A program made the position numbers and the translations under genes. Positions 55,203 through 63,828 of a DNA stretch of 64,000 nt are shown piece by piece (positions within the stretch are counted from its first letter, which is position 1; the number at the start of each line of letters is the position of its first letter). Below the pieces are notes generated by a model. The model was not told the DNA's origin and made no database searches. It saw nothing but the letters and a program-made list of their open reading frames with translations. The stretch is taken from assembly GCA_003214315.1 (NCBI GenBank), contig QCLU01000002.1, forward strand, positions 62,001 to 126,000, in the 5' to 3' direction. The stretch comes from Prochlorococcus sp. AG-418-D13. Its GTDB lineage: Bacteria > Cyanobacteriota > Cyanobacteriia > PCC-6307 > Cyanobiaceae.

Positions 55203-56963
55203 GTGAAGCAAATTGATTCAGAGAAAAAATTATATAGATTAAAAATCTATAAATTGTTGAAAACAATTTATTCAGATAATACTACTGAAGAAATTAATTT
55301 TATTTCAAACCAATTATTACAGATTTTAGATGATTTCTCAGAGAAATCTGCTTATGAAGAAATAAGATATAAAGAAAGTTGGAATGAATCTCATTCGGTT
55401 TTAATAACTTATGCAGATAGTATTTATAAAAATGGTGAGGCAACATTAATTACTCTTAGGGATTTATTAATTAAACATTTTGGCAGTCTTTCTAAAGTTG
55501 TACATATTCTTCCTTTTCTGAAATCCACAAGCGATGGAGGTTTTGCAGTCTCAAGTTATGATTCCTTAGAAGAAAAATTTGGTGATTGGGATGATCTCAA
55601 AAGCATTTCTAAAAATCATGATTTGATGGCCGATTTGGTATTAAACCATGTTTCATCATCTCACCCATGGGTTCAACAATTTATTAAATCCCAAGAGCCA
55701 GGTATATCAAATGTTTTTTCACCGAAACAAAATCTTGACTGGTCAAATGTAGTTAGACCAAGAAGTTCCTCCTTGTTTTCTCAAATAAATACTGAAGATG
55801 GCCCTAGACAAGTTTGGACAACTTTTGGTCCAGATCAAATTGATTTGAATTGGCATAATCCAAAAATGACTCTTGAGTTTTTAAATTTAATCATTACTTA
55901 TTTATCTAATGGTATTAAATGGTTCAGGCTTGATGCTGTAGGTTTTATTTGGAAGGAATCAGGGACAACATGCTTACATTTGCCAAAAGCACATTCAATT
56001 GTGAAACTCTTAAGGGTTCTTTTAGATAATCTTCTTGAAGATGGAGTTTTAATAACAGAAACTAATGTTCCTCAGAAGGAAAATTTATCTTATCTGATTC
56101 CTGATGATGAAGCCCATATGGCTTATAATTTTCCATTGCCTCCTCTTCTCCTAGAGGCAATTATTACTTCAAGAGCTGATATTCTAAACTCATGGATTTT
56201 TGATTGGCCAATATTATCTGAAGATACTACGCTATTTAATTTCACTGCATCTCATGATGGTGTTGGTTTAAGAGCTCTTGAAGGTTTAATGAATGAGCAA
56301 AGAATTAAAGATTTATTAATTAATTGTGAAAAAAGAGGGGGCCTAGTAAGTCATAGACGTTTATCAAATGGTGAAGATAAACCCTATGAATTGAATATAA
56401 GTTGGTGGAGCGCAATGGAAGACTCAAGTAGAGATTTTAATCGATTCCAGTTTGAGAGATTTATCTTGACTCAGTTACTGGTAATGGCTCTGAAAGGTGT
56501 GCCTGCCTTTTATTTGCCAGCATTACTTGCTTCAGAAAATGATATCAAAAGTTTTTCTATGACAGGTCAAAGAAGAGACCTTAATAGAGAAAAATTTAAA
56601 TTAGATAATCTTTTATCTGTTTTAAACAATCCTGAATCTAATGCCAATAAAAATTTAGAATATCTACGTAATGCTATGGATGTCAGATCAGATTTAAAGC
56701 AATTTCACCCTTGTTCGGAAATGAAATGTTTGTCTAAAGGTAGAAGTGATATTGTTGTAATCAAAAGAAGTAAAGGTCCTGAGTCTGTTTTTGCCATCCA
56801 TAATATGACTGAAAATAAAATTAATTATCAATTGAATGATAACGATCTACCAAAAATAATTGATAATGATTTCAATACCCAAGATTTTTTAACATCAACT
56901 AAATACAATTGGAAAAATATTAGTCTTGATCCTTTTCAAGTTATTTGGCTTAGTGCTTTATAA
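55203..56963 (+). CDS. GH13_18-type glucosylglycerate/sucrose phosphorylase-like enzyme
   Basis: 586 residues of a GH13 alpha-glycosidase fold close to sucrose phosphorylase. Start ITYADSIYKNGEATL, region I DLVLNHVSSSHPW, region II KWFRLDAVGFIW (nucleophile Asp), region III LITETNVP (acid/base Glu), region IV FNFTASHDGVG. In this subfamily some enzymes phosphorolyse glucosylglycerate rather than sucrose, and its neighbours GpgS, GpgP-like and a glycerate kinase favour glucosylglycerate. Starts with GTG. Confidence 0.85.
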   Translation: MKQIDSEKKLYRLKIYKLLKTIYSDNTTEEINFISNQLLQILDDFSEKSAYEEIRYKESWNESHSVLITYADSIYKNGEATLITLRDLLIKHFGSLSKVVHILPFLKSTSDGGFAVSSYDSLEEKFGDWDDLKSISKNHDLMADLVLNHVSSSHPWVQQFIKSQEPGISNVFSPKQNLDWSNVVRPRSSSLFSQINTEDGPRQVWTTFGPDQIDLNWHNPKMTLEFLNLIITYLSNGIKWFRLDAVGFIWKESGTTCLHLPKAHSIVKLLRVLLDNLLEDGVLITETNVPQKENLSYLIPDDEAHMAYNFPLPPLLLEAIITSRADILNSWIFDWPILSEDTTLFNFTASHDGVGLRALEGLMNEQRIKDLLINCEKRGGLVSHRRLSNGEDKPYELNISWWSAMEDSSRDFNRFQFERFILTQLLVMALKGVPAFYLPALLASENDIKSFSMTGQRRDLNREKFKLDNLLSVLNNPESNANKNLEYLRNAMDVRSDLKQFHPCSEMKCLSKGRSDIVVIKRSKGPESVFAIHNMTENKINYQLNDNDLPKIIDNDFNTQDFLTSTKYNWKNISLDPFQVIWLSAL

Positions 56964-56964
56964 A

Positions 56965-57762
56965 ATGATAGAAAATTCTTCTATTTGGGTTGTGAGTGAT
57001 GTAGATGGTACTTTAATGGATCACTCCTATGATTTGTCACCTGCAAGAGAAACAATAAAAAAACTACAAAAATTATCTATACCCGTAATCCTTTGTACAA
57101 GCAAGACAGCATCAGAGGTGAGAGTTATAAGGAAGGAACTAAATTTAAAAGATCCATATATTGTTGAAAATGGTGCTGCAATATATGGTGAATCTCTTGA
57201 AAAAGTTAATGGAGAAATTATTCTTGGGATACGATATGAATCTCTTGAAGAAATCTTAAATTTTATTTCTAAAGAAATTGATTACAATCTTATTCCTTTA
57301 AATAATCTCACTGATCAAGAAGCAACTCAGCTAACAGGTTTAAAAGGCAACTCTTTGAAATTAATGCGTGATAGACACTGGAGTATGCCTTTTTTAAATC
57401 CGCCAAAATTTTTAGAAAAGAAAATTAACATCTGTTGTAATAAGTTCAAGGTTGATATCTTTAAGGGAAATAGAATGAGTCACTTGTTATCTAAAAAATC
57501 GAATAAAGGTAAAGCAATAAATGCTCTTAAAGAATATTCAAATATTCAAAATATTGAAATTATAGGTTTAGGTGATTCCCCAAATGATTTACCACTTCTT
57601 TTAAACTCAGATATTAAAATTGTTATTCCCGGAGTAGATGGACCTAACTTAAATTTACTAGATCAATTAAAAGATTTTAAATTTACTTTGGCTTCTGAAC
57701 CAAATGGATATGGTTGGAAAAATGAAATCAATAAATTGATAAATAAGCTGGAACTAAGTTAG
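56965..57762 (+). CDS. gpgP: Mannosyl/glucosyl-3-phosphoglycerate phosphatase
   Basis: HAD-superfamily (Cof/MPGP type) phosphatase that removes phosphate from glucosyl-3-phosphoglycerate. About 265 residues. Motif I VVSDVDGTLMDHS, motif II ILCTSKTASEV, motif III Lys near KGKAINALKE and motif IV GLGDSPNDLPLL. An upstream frame from 56926 overlaps the phosphorylase; the ATG at 56965, overlapping nothing and two bases after its stop, is preferred. Second step of glucosylglycerate synthesis. Confidence 0.9.
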   Translation: MIENSSIWVVSDVDGTLMDHSYDLSPARETIKKLQKLSIPVILCTSKTASEVRVIRKELNLKDPYIVENGAAIYGESLEKVNGEIILGIRYESLEEILNFISKEIDYNLIPLNNLTDQEATQLTGLKGNSLKLMRDRHWSMPFLNPPKFLEKKINICCNKFKVDIFKGNRMSHLLSKKSNKGKAINALKEYSNIQNIEIIGLGDSPNDLPLLLNSDIKIVIPGVDGPNLNLLDQLKDFKFTLASEPNGYGWKNEINKLINKLELS

Positions 57763-57766
57763 AAAG

Positions 57767-58711
57767 ATGAAAGATTTAGATATTAATTTTCCTCTTGATA
57801 AATTTGAAAAATTAATTATTGATATTGGTTGGGAATCTTTGGATAGTTGGTTCAATTTTTGGAATAATCAAAGAAACATTCTTTCAATTGATCAATATTG
57901 GAACAATAAGGTAAATGATGATTGGATTTGGGGTTTAGCTTTACCTCTTTTATCTCAGGCTTATAAATTTCATAATAATTTTTCTGATAGAAAAATAATT
58001 GGGATCTCAGCTCTACCTGGTACAGGTAAAACAACACTGGGTAAATGGCTCGAAGCTATATCGTTAAAACTAAACTTCAAAATTGCGGTAATTTCAATTG
58101 ACGACTTTTATCTTCCATCAGATGAAATGGAATTAGCAATTAAGAATAACCCTTGGAATGTTTCAAGAGGGTTTCCTGGAAGTCACTCAGTACAATTAAT
58201 GCATGAAAAATTATTAAATTGGAAGATTAATGGAGAATTAAATGTACCAGTTTTCGATAAATCTTTAAGAAATGGTTTAGGAGATAGATCTCATTGGAGA
58301 TTAGATAAACCTGATTTATTAATTCTAGAGGGATGGTTTTTGGGAATTAAACCATACTCTATTGACATAAATGATCGACCCATAGATACAACAAATTTAA
58401 GTCTTCAAGAATCTTCTTATATATTAAACATTCAAAAAAACTTAATCGAATATTTAGATATTTGGACTTTATTAGACAATATTTGGCAATTAAAGCCCTT
58501 GAAGATTGAATATATGAATATGTGGAAAATAAATCAGGAAAAAGAAATGTTTTTACAGAAAGGTAACTCCCTTCAAGATGAAAAATTATCAAATTTCTTA
58601 AGAATGCTTAATGTCTCAATTCCTCATAAAAGTTTTGATGTTATGAAATCTTATGCGTTATTATTAATTGATCAAAAAAGAAATTTAGTTGAGGCTGGAT
58701 TAAATTTGTAG
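57767..58711 (+). CDS. Plant-type D-glycerate 3-kinase
   Basis: 314 residues of a P-loop kinase: Walker A ISALPGTGKTTLGKWL (about residues 83-98), ISIDDFYLPSDEM, GFPGSHSVQLM, PVFDKSLRNGLGDR and ILEGWFLGIKP. This is the pattern of the plant and cyanobacterial glycerate 3-kinase (GLYK). It would turn glycerate into 3-phosphoglycerate: both the photorespiratory product and the glycerate freed from glucosylglycerate. It follows the phosphatase by 4 bases. Confidence 0.9.
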   Translation: MKDLDINFPLDKFEKLIIDIGWESLDSWFNFWNNQRNILSIDQYWNNKVNDDWIWGLALPLLSQAYKFHNNFSDRKIIGISALPGTGKTTLGKWLEAISLKLNFKIAVISIDDFYLPSDEMELAIKNNPWNVSRGFPGSHSVQLMHEKLLNWKINGELNVPVFDKSLRNGLGDRSHWRLDKPDLLILEGWFLGIKPYSIDINDRPIDTTNLSLQESSYILNIQKNLIEYLDIWTLLDNIWQLKPLKIEYMNMWKINQEKEMFLQKGNSLQDEKLSNFLRMLNVSIPHKSFDVMKSYALLLIDQKRNLVEAGLNL

Positions 58712-58802
58712 CATTTTCTAAATTTCTTTTTTTTCAGTTATTTTTTATACATTTTTTTTAGCTGTAAATGTTGTTTAATTAAAGATATTTTGTTCTTTAA
58801 GG

Positions 58803-59030
58803 ATGGTTGAGTTTTCTTACAAAAATGATGGTTGTAGAATGGTTGTCTTAAGATGCATTGGTCCATCAAATTTTTTCCTAGAAAGAGTTTTATTCCCAAC
58901 TGATATTCTTACTTTTATGGCCCCAAATGATTCAAGGGTTGAAATCTGGGGAAATGAATTATATGGCCCTAAATTGGAGGAGAGAATAAGAATTTCTGCT
59001 GATAATGAAGATTCGACTTTAGTGGCTTAG
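58803..59030 (+). CDS. DUF1830 family protein
   Basis: 75 residues. The family pattern is visible: FSYKNDGCRMVVLRCIGPSNFFLERVLFPTDIL and then DSRVEIWGNELYG. Present in cyanobacteria only, soluble and of unknown function. Confidence 0.85.
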   Translation: MVEFSYKNDGCRMVVLRCIGPSNFFLERVLFPTDILTFMAPNDSRVEIWGNELYGPKLEERIRISADNEDSTLVA

Positions 59031-59119
59031 AACAGATATTCTATAATTGTCTTCGAGTCATAATTTTTTACAAATACCCAGTTTTTATTGATATTATCTA
59101 ACTAGTTTTAGTTTTATAA

Positions 59120-59245
59120 ATGAATTATTTTTCTTCCTTTGCAATAGGAGGTTTTGTACCTTCTGCAGCCATCGCTGGAGTTCTACTTTTAATTGGTTTA
59201 GGAGCCTTTTTTTATCTTGGTATTAAAGGACCAACAGATTATTAA
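59120..59245 (+). CDS. Single-helix membrane protein, 41 aa
   Basis: One membrane helix (AAIAGVLLLIGLGAFFYLGI) after a short N-terminus MNYFSSFAIGGFVPS, ending KGPTDY. Such proteins in cyanobacteria are often photosystem or cytochrome b6f subunits, but it matches none of the usual ones I recall (PsbJ, K, M, T, X, Y, 30; PsaI, J, M; PetG, L, M, N). About 90 bases after the DUF1830 gene. Confidence 0.65.
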   Translation: MNYFSSFAIGGFVPSAAIAGVLLLIGLGAFFYLGIKGPTDY

Positions 59246-59308
59246 ATTTGAGTTTAATGAATATATGGTTTTTCAAAATTTTAATAACCTTACTTAACAA
59301 AAAACACT

Positions 59309-59443
59309 ATGGATTTAACAACTATTCTATTTATATTAAGCTTGCCGTTCGTTTTATTAACAGTTTACTTTGGAACAAAAAATGATTTTTACGAAAGTGA
59401 AAACTATAAAGGTGATGGCTGTGCTCACGATGTTAAAAGGTAA
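59309..59443 (+). CDS. Single-helix membrane protein, 44 aa
   Basis: N-terminal helix (TTILFILSLPFVLLTVYF) and an acidic cytoplasmic or lumenal tail with NDFYESENYKGDGCAHDVKR. One Cys-Ala-His at the end could bind a cofactor. Unknown family. Lies 63 bases behind the 41-aa protein. Confidence 0.6.
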   Translation: MDLTTILFILSLPFVLLTVYFGTKNDFYESENYKGDGCAHDVKR

Positions 59444-59793
59444 CTTTTTTTTTAATCACCTCTAAATACACTTATCCATCTACTATCAAATTTCTGGAAT
59501 AGTTTATATATTTTATTTTATAATTTTTCGTCTGACTTATTATACGTATTTTTATCTTCCATGACTTAAGAATGTAAAGATAGACTCTTAATTTCACTAA
59601 TCTCTCGCGTTCTTACTTACCCTTGACTGTAAGTATTAATTATTAGTTAATAGTTTGATATTTTCAGGATAAGAAAAGATTGATTAAGGAAATAAGAAAA
59701 AATAATAAAATAAAAATTTTTTTCATTTTCTATACTAGCTTTTAATTTTTAAATGTAAATTGCTATTAATTAATTAGGTAATTTAATAATTTT
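59444..59793. other. Gene-free stretch before uppP
   Basis: 350 bases of AT-rich sequence. I see no ORF of useful length. A TTGACT at 59623-59628 with a TTAATA-like box downstream could be a promoter for uppP or an unannotated RNA. No strong hairpin was seen. Confidence 0.3.
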
Positions 59794-60594
59794 TTGGAAT
59801 ATTTACAATTTGTTTTATATGGATTAATACAAGGGTTGACGGAATTTATTCCTATAAGTAGTACAGCTCATTTAAAAGTTATCTCTCTCTTTTTAGGTAT
59901 TGATGATCCTGGATCATCTTTGTCTGCTACTATTCAACTTGGAAGTGTTCTAGCCATAGCTTGGTATTTTAGGAATGATTTTTTAAATTTCAGAAGTCAA
60001 TCCTCCAAAAAATTTCTTGAATATCTCTTAAATGAAAGATTATTAAGGTCTATTTTGATTGGTACTATTCCAATTGCTTTGCTTGGTGGAAGTATAAAAA
60101 TATTTATCCCTTCTTTTTTTGAAAACGTTCTTCGTTCAAATTTATCAATAGCATTGGTCTCATTTCTAATGGCTTTTTTTATGTACTTGGCAGATAGTTC
60201 AAAAAGAGGTTCTATTAATATTAAAAACCATAATTATTCAAATAGTTTTTTGATAGGTTTCTTTCAAGCATTTGCAATTTTTCCTGGTGTTTCAAGATCG
60301 GGGGTAACTATTTCTAGCGCTTTAATATCAGGATGGGAAAGAGGTGATGCTGCGAAATTTTCTTTTCTTTTAGGGATGCCAGCTATTTCTCTTGCTGCGT
60401 TTGTTGAGTTTATTTCTTCTTTTAATGATTTTTTTTCATTGGGTTTCCTCCCTCTTTTTGTTGGTCTTATTACGACATTTTTGTCCTCTTTATTAGCAAT
60501 AGATTTCCTATTAAAGTATTTTTCTTCAAATGGGTTGAAAATATTTATCATCTATCGAGTAATTTTTGGTACTGTAATTCTTTTGAATTTATAA
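59794..60594 (+). CDS. uppP: Undecaprenyl-diphosphatase
   Basis: Integral membrane phosphatase (BacA/UppP) that recycles the lipid carrier for peptidoglycan and O-antigen. 266 residues with the motifs GLIQGLTEFIPISSTAHL (Glu/Ser-rich site) and PGVSRSGVTISSAL, plus several membrane helices. It starts with TTG after GGTAATTTAATAATTTT; no ATG gives a complete N-terminus. Confidence 0.95.
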   Translation: MEYLQFVLYGLIQGLTEFIPISSTAHLKVISLFLGIDDPGSSLSATIQLGSVLAIAWYFRNDFLNFRSQSSKKFLEYLLNERLLRSILIGTIPIALLGGSIKIFIPSFFENVLRSNLSIALVSFLMAFFMYLADSSKRGSINIKNHNYSNSFLIGFFQAFAIFPGVSRSGVTISSALISGWERGDAAKFSFLLGMPAISLAAFVEFISSFNDFFSLGFLPLFVGLITTFLSSLLAIDFLLKYFSSNGLKIFIIYRVIFGTVILLNL

Positions 60595-60652
60595 TTGGAT
60601 GAAAATTTTTTTTTTGCAATTGTGTTAAGGTTTTAAAAAAAAATCCTTTCTA

Positions 60653-60805
60653 ATGAACATTTTTATATCTTTCCAATTAGGTGAAGTAGAAGTCTCAAAT
60701 CTTACTATATTGGTATTAGCTTTTTTTTCTTCTTTTACATTCATAGCAGTAGGCATAAGTTCATATAAACTATACAAATCCCTTATAAATGAAGACGATA
60801 AGTAA
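60653..60805 (+). CDS. Single-helix membrane protein, 50 aa
   Basis: MNIFISFQLGEVEVSNLT at the start, then a helix (ILVLAFFSSFTFIAVGISSY) and a charged end (KLYKSLINEDDK). The stop ends one base before the tRNA-Pro 3' end on the other strand. A longer minus-strand frame here is an artefact of reading through the tRNA. No family recognised; it could be a small thylakoid subunit. Confidence 0.6.
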   Translation: MNIFISFQLGEVEVSNLTILVLAFFSSFTFIAVGISSYKLYKSLINEDDK

Positions 60806-60879
60806 TCGGAACGGCGGGATTTGAACCCACGACCCCCACTACCCCAAAGTGGTGCGCTACCAAACTGCGCTACGCCCCG
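60806..60879 (-). tRNA. tRNA-Pro (GGG)
   Basis: Cloverleaf with acceptor CGGGGCG/CGTTCCG (two G-U pairs), D-stem GCGC, anticodon stem CCACT/AGTGG with loop TTGGGGT (anticodon GGG), variable GGGTC and T-arm GTGGG-TTCAAAT-CCCGC. 74 bases with discriminator A; CCA is not encoded. Confidence 0.93.
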
Positions 60880-60906
60880 TGTCATTACTATAAAGATTAG
60901 ATTGAT

Positions 60907-61635
60907 TTAAATCTTATTTTTTAAAGGATTGTTATCAGATCTCAATACACACTTGTCAACTCCCCAATTAAAGTTTTCCCATATATGGTCTTCTAATTTA
61001 TAGCTGCTTCCAGTAAAATCTCCTAACTTAACTTTTGTAGGTGAAGCAGAACAATACTGCCTGCTTCCAGCTGATGCAAGATATTGTTGATGGTATTGTT
61101 CCGCATAAAAATATGAATTAATCATTTTTATTTCCGTTTCAATTAAACCAAGATTTTTTTTGCTTAGTTCCTTTTGATATTGTTCCTTACTGGCTAATAT
61201 GGTTTTAATATTATTTTCATTTTTGTAATATATTGCTGATCTATATTGTGTTCCCATATCATTACCTTGCCTGTTTTTTTGAGTAGGGTCATGACATTCC
61301 CAAAACATTTTTAATAAATCACTTACATCTATTTCCCTTTTATCCCATACAACTCTTACAACTTCTGAATGACCAGTTAAGCCGGAACATACTTCATAAT
61401 AAGTGGGATTGTTTTTTTCACCTCCCGCATAACCTACAGAAGTTGTGACAACTCCAGGAAGTTTCCAAAAACATTTTTCAGCTCCCCAGAAACAACCGCA
61501 TCCAAAAATTATTTCATCTTCTTCTATATTAGGATCTTTTTTGATATCTGTTTTTAATATTCTATGTAATGAATAAGCATCATTAGTTAAATTTACCTCT
61601 TCATTATTCATAATGTTTTTAAGAAATTTAAACAT
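60907..61635 (-). CDS. msrA: Peptide methionine-S-sulfoxide reductase
   Basis: Reduces methionine-S-sulfoxide in proteins, using thioredoxin. 242 residues: an N-terminal extension of about 40, then the active-site GCGCFWGAEK (catalytic Cys 48, with another Cys at 46), VGYAGGEKNNPTYYEVCSG, GHSEVVRV, YRSAIYY and a C-terminal YHQQYLA. The additional Cys in the C-terminal part could be resolving cysteines. Divergent from tRNA-Pro neighbours; 37 bases after the ABC exporter gene. Confidence 0.95.
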   Translation of the reverse strand: MFKFLKNIMNNEEVNLTNDAYSLHRILKTDIKKDPNIEEDEIIFGCGCFWGAEKCFWKLPGVVTTSVGYAGGEKNNPTYYEVCSGLTGHSEVVRVVWDKREIDVSDLLKMFWECHDPTQKNRQGNDMGTQYRSAIYYKNENNIKTILASKEQYQKELSKKNLGLIETEIKMINSYFYAEQYHQQYLASAGSRQYCSASPTKVKLGDFTGSSYKLEDHIWENFNWGVDKCVLRSDNNPLKNKI

Positions 61636-61672
61636 AATTTAAATCAACTTATCATAAGTAAAAAAATTACTT

Positions 61673-63418
61673 TTAGCTCTTAACAATTCTGGTAGCTATT
61701 TCTCTCTCCCAAAGTTGTTTATATAGCCCATTCACTTTTACTAAATCTTTATGAGCCCCTTCTTGTACTATTTCTCCTTTATCCATTACTAAAACCCTAT
61801 CACAGGAAGCTGCAACAGAAAGTTGGTGACTAATCATTATGATTGTTTTATTACTTCTTTCACTCATTTCATCTATTATCCTTGCTGCTGTTTTATTATC
61901 TACGCTTGCTAAAGCATCATCAAGAACAACAATAGGAGAATTAACAAGTAGTGCTCTTCCTAGTGCAGTTCTTTGCCTTTGTCCACCACTTAATGTAATA
62001 CCTCTTTCTCCAACAATAGTTTTAAACCTTTGTGGAAAACTATTGATATCGTCAATTAATCCAGCTTTTGTAGCGCTTTCTTTAACTAGGTATTTAGAAG
62101 CTTTGGGTTCTCCAAAACTTAGGTTTTCTGAGATCGTAGAAGTAAATAAGAATGCTTCTTGAGGAACGATTGAAATATTTTTTCTAAGATCACTCAATTT
62201 TAAAGTTTTTACATCTATTTCATCTAAAAATAATTGATTATCTGGAATTTCAATAGTCCGTCCTAGAGACTTTGCTAGTGTTGTCTTGCCACAACCTACT
62301 GGGCCAACTATTGCAATAAGCTCTCCAGGATAAATTTTAAAATTAAGACTATTTAATGAATTAAATTTTGATCCTGGATACTTTATTGTTAAATTTTTTG
62401 CTTCTAAGAATCCTTTAACCTTTCTTTTTAAAGATTTAGTTTCTGCTCTATCTACAATATTTGGATTGTTCTGAAAGATTTCTTCCACACGATCTAAACT
62501 TACTTGACCAAGTTGAAAAGTATTTAAGGTAAAACCTAATAGAGCTGTTGGGAAAACAAGTCTTTCTACGTAGAGAATTAAAGCTACTAAACCACCTATC
62601 GAAATAAATCCACTCTCTAATTGAAAAGTTCCTAATGATAATAAAATCAATAATGAAATTGAGGAAATACCTTGTAACAAAGGGAATAGGGTACTCGCTG
62701 TTCTTGCAAGTTTTATCGCTGAATTTTGATAGTCGTTATTATAAATGTTAAATTCTTTTTTCTCAGCATTCTCTTGGGCATAAATTTTAATGGCGCTTAT
62801 TCCAGATAGATCTTCTTGTATTAGATCACTAAGTTTTGATAATGATTCTTGTTGAGCTTTTCTTTGTTTAACCATCCTGCCGCCAAATAGACTTACAATT
62901 CCAAGGATTAATGGAAATATCATTAAAGCGGATATTGTTAATGTTTTATTAATCGAAAACATTGAAGGAATAGTGAATGAATAAGCTAGGACAATGTTGC
63001 ACAAGCTTAAAACTGTAAAACCTAAAAGTCTTCTTATGTTTTCAATATCGCTTGTAGCTCTACTAATAATGTCTCCACTACCTTTTTTTTGAATCCATTC
63101 TGGGTCTTGAATAAGTAAATGGTCAAAAAGTTTTTGACGAAGATTTACTTCTACTTTTCTACCTATGCCGAAGACAATCTGTCTTGAAAATAATCTTATT
63201 AAACCCATACAAGTTGCTAAAAATATTAACCATAAAGATTTTGAAATAACAAAATCCGAAGAAAACCCATTTTGTAATTGGTCAATTATATTTTTTACTT
63301 CTAAGGGTATTACAACACTTAGTATATTTACTAATAAGAGAGCTAAAGCTCCATATAAGAATTCTTTTTTGTAAGGTCTTAGGTATTTAGATATAACTTT
63401 TATCTTTAAATTTTTCAT
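61673..63418 (-). CDS. ABC transporter, fused permease and ATPase
   Basis: 581 residues, a half-exporter (MsbA/ABCB type). The N-terminal half has about six membrane helices. The ATPase domain has Walker A GPVGCGKTTLAKSL, Q-loop VPQEAFLFTST, signature LSGGQRQRTALGRALL, Walker B IVVLDDALASVD and switch ISHQLSV. It probably works as a homodimer; substrate (lipid, peptide or drug) unknown. Confidence 0.93.
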   Translation of the reverse strand: MKNLKIKVISKYLRPYKKEFLYGALALLLVNILSVVIPLEVKNIIDQLQNGFSSDFVISKSLWLIFLATCMGLIRLFSRQIVFGIGRKVEVNLRQKLFDHLLIQDPEWIQKKGSGDIISRATSDIENIRRLLGFTVLSLCNIVLAYSFTIPSMFSINKTLTISALMIFPLILGIVSLFGGRMVKQRKAQQESLSKLSDLIQEDLSGISAIKIYAQENAEKKEFNIYNNDYQNSAIKLARTASTLFPLLQGISSISLLILLSLGTFQLESGFISIGGLVALILYVERLVFPTALLGFTLNTFQLGQVSLDRVEEIFQNNPNIVDRAETKSLKRKVKGFLEAKNLTIKYPGSKFNSLNSLNFKIYPGELIAIVGPVGCGKTTLAKSLGRTIEIPDNQLFLDEIDVKTLKLSDLRKNISIVPQEAFLFTSTISENLSFGEPKASKYLVKESATKAGLIDDINSFPQRFKTIVGERGITLSGGQRQRTALGRALLVNSPIVVLDDALASVDNKTAARIIDEMSERSNKTIIMISHQLSVAASCDRVLVMDKGEIVQEGAHKDLVKVNGLYKQLWEREIATRIVKS

Positions 63419-63498
63419 TTTATTTTGCCGATATGATTAAGATAATGTTTCATTTTTGAATATGTGAGCTAATTTTATAAATGATTTAGTATTTATTT

Positions 63499-63795
63499 AT
63501 GGGTAACGAGCAAACTCATCCATTACATGAAACAGACAAAAACATTATAGATTCCCTTATCACTAAAAAAAGACCAGAAGATCTTGACTATATAAATTTA
63601 GCTAGATTAATAAATCGTTATACCAATTTCCCAGGAGAAATTGAAATTAAAAACGATATTGAAAAAATTTTAAATTTTTGGAAGATCACTAAAAATGAAC
63701 TTTTTTCAAAAACAAAAAATATTTGGTCAAAAAGCTTCAGGCCTTCTAATACAAATAAAGATTTAGTTGGCTCAGGGTTTGATACCTCAAATTGA
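63499..63795 (+). CDS. DUF3288 family protein
   Basis: 98 residues. Start HPLHETDKNIIDSLITKKRPEDLDYINLARLINRYTNFPGEIEIKNDI, then ILNFWKIT, which fits the cyanobacterial DUF3288 family. Soluble, helical, function unknown. Divergent from the ABC exporter, 33 bases before trpD. Confidence 0.82.
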   Translation: MGNEQTHPLHETDKNIIDSLITKKRPEDLDYINLARLINRYTNFPGEIEIKNDIEKILNFWKITKNELFSKTKNIWSKSFRPSNTNKDLVGSGFDTSN

Positions 63796-63828
63796 ATTTT
63801 ATCTGCATAATCTTTCTTTCATAAATAA

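Noticed and set aside
60625-60885. Minus-strand ORF beginning MTRGVAQFGSAPLWGSG
   Set aside because: Its first 25 codons are a read-through of the tRNA-Pro gene, a well-known artefact, and the rest lies antisense to a better 50-residue frame.
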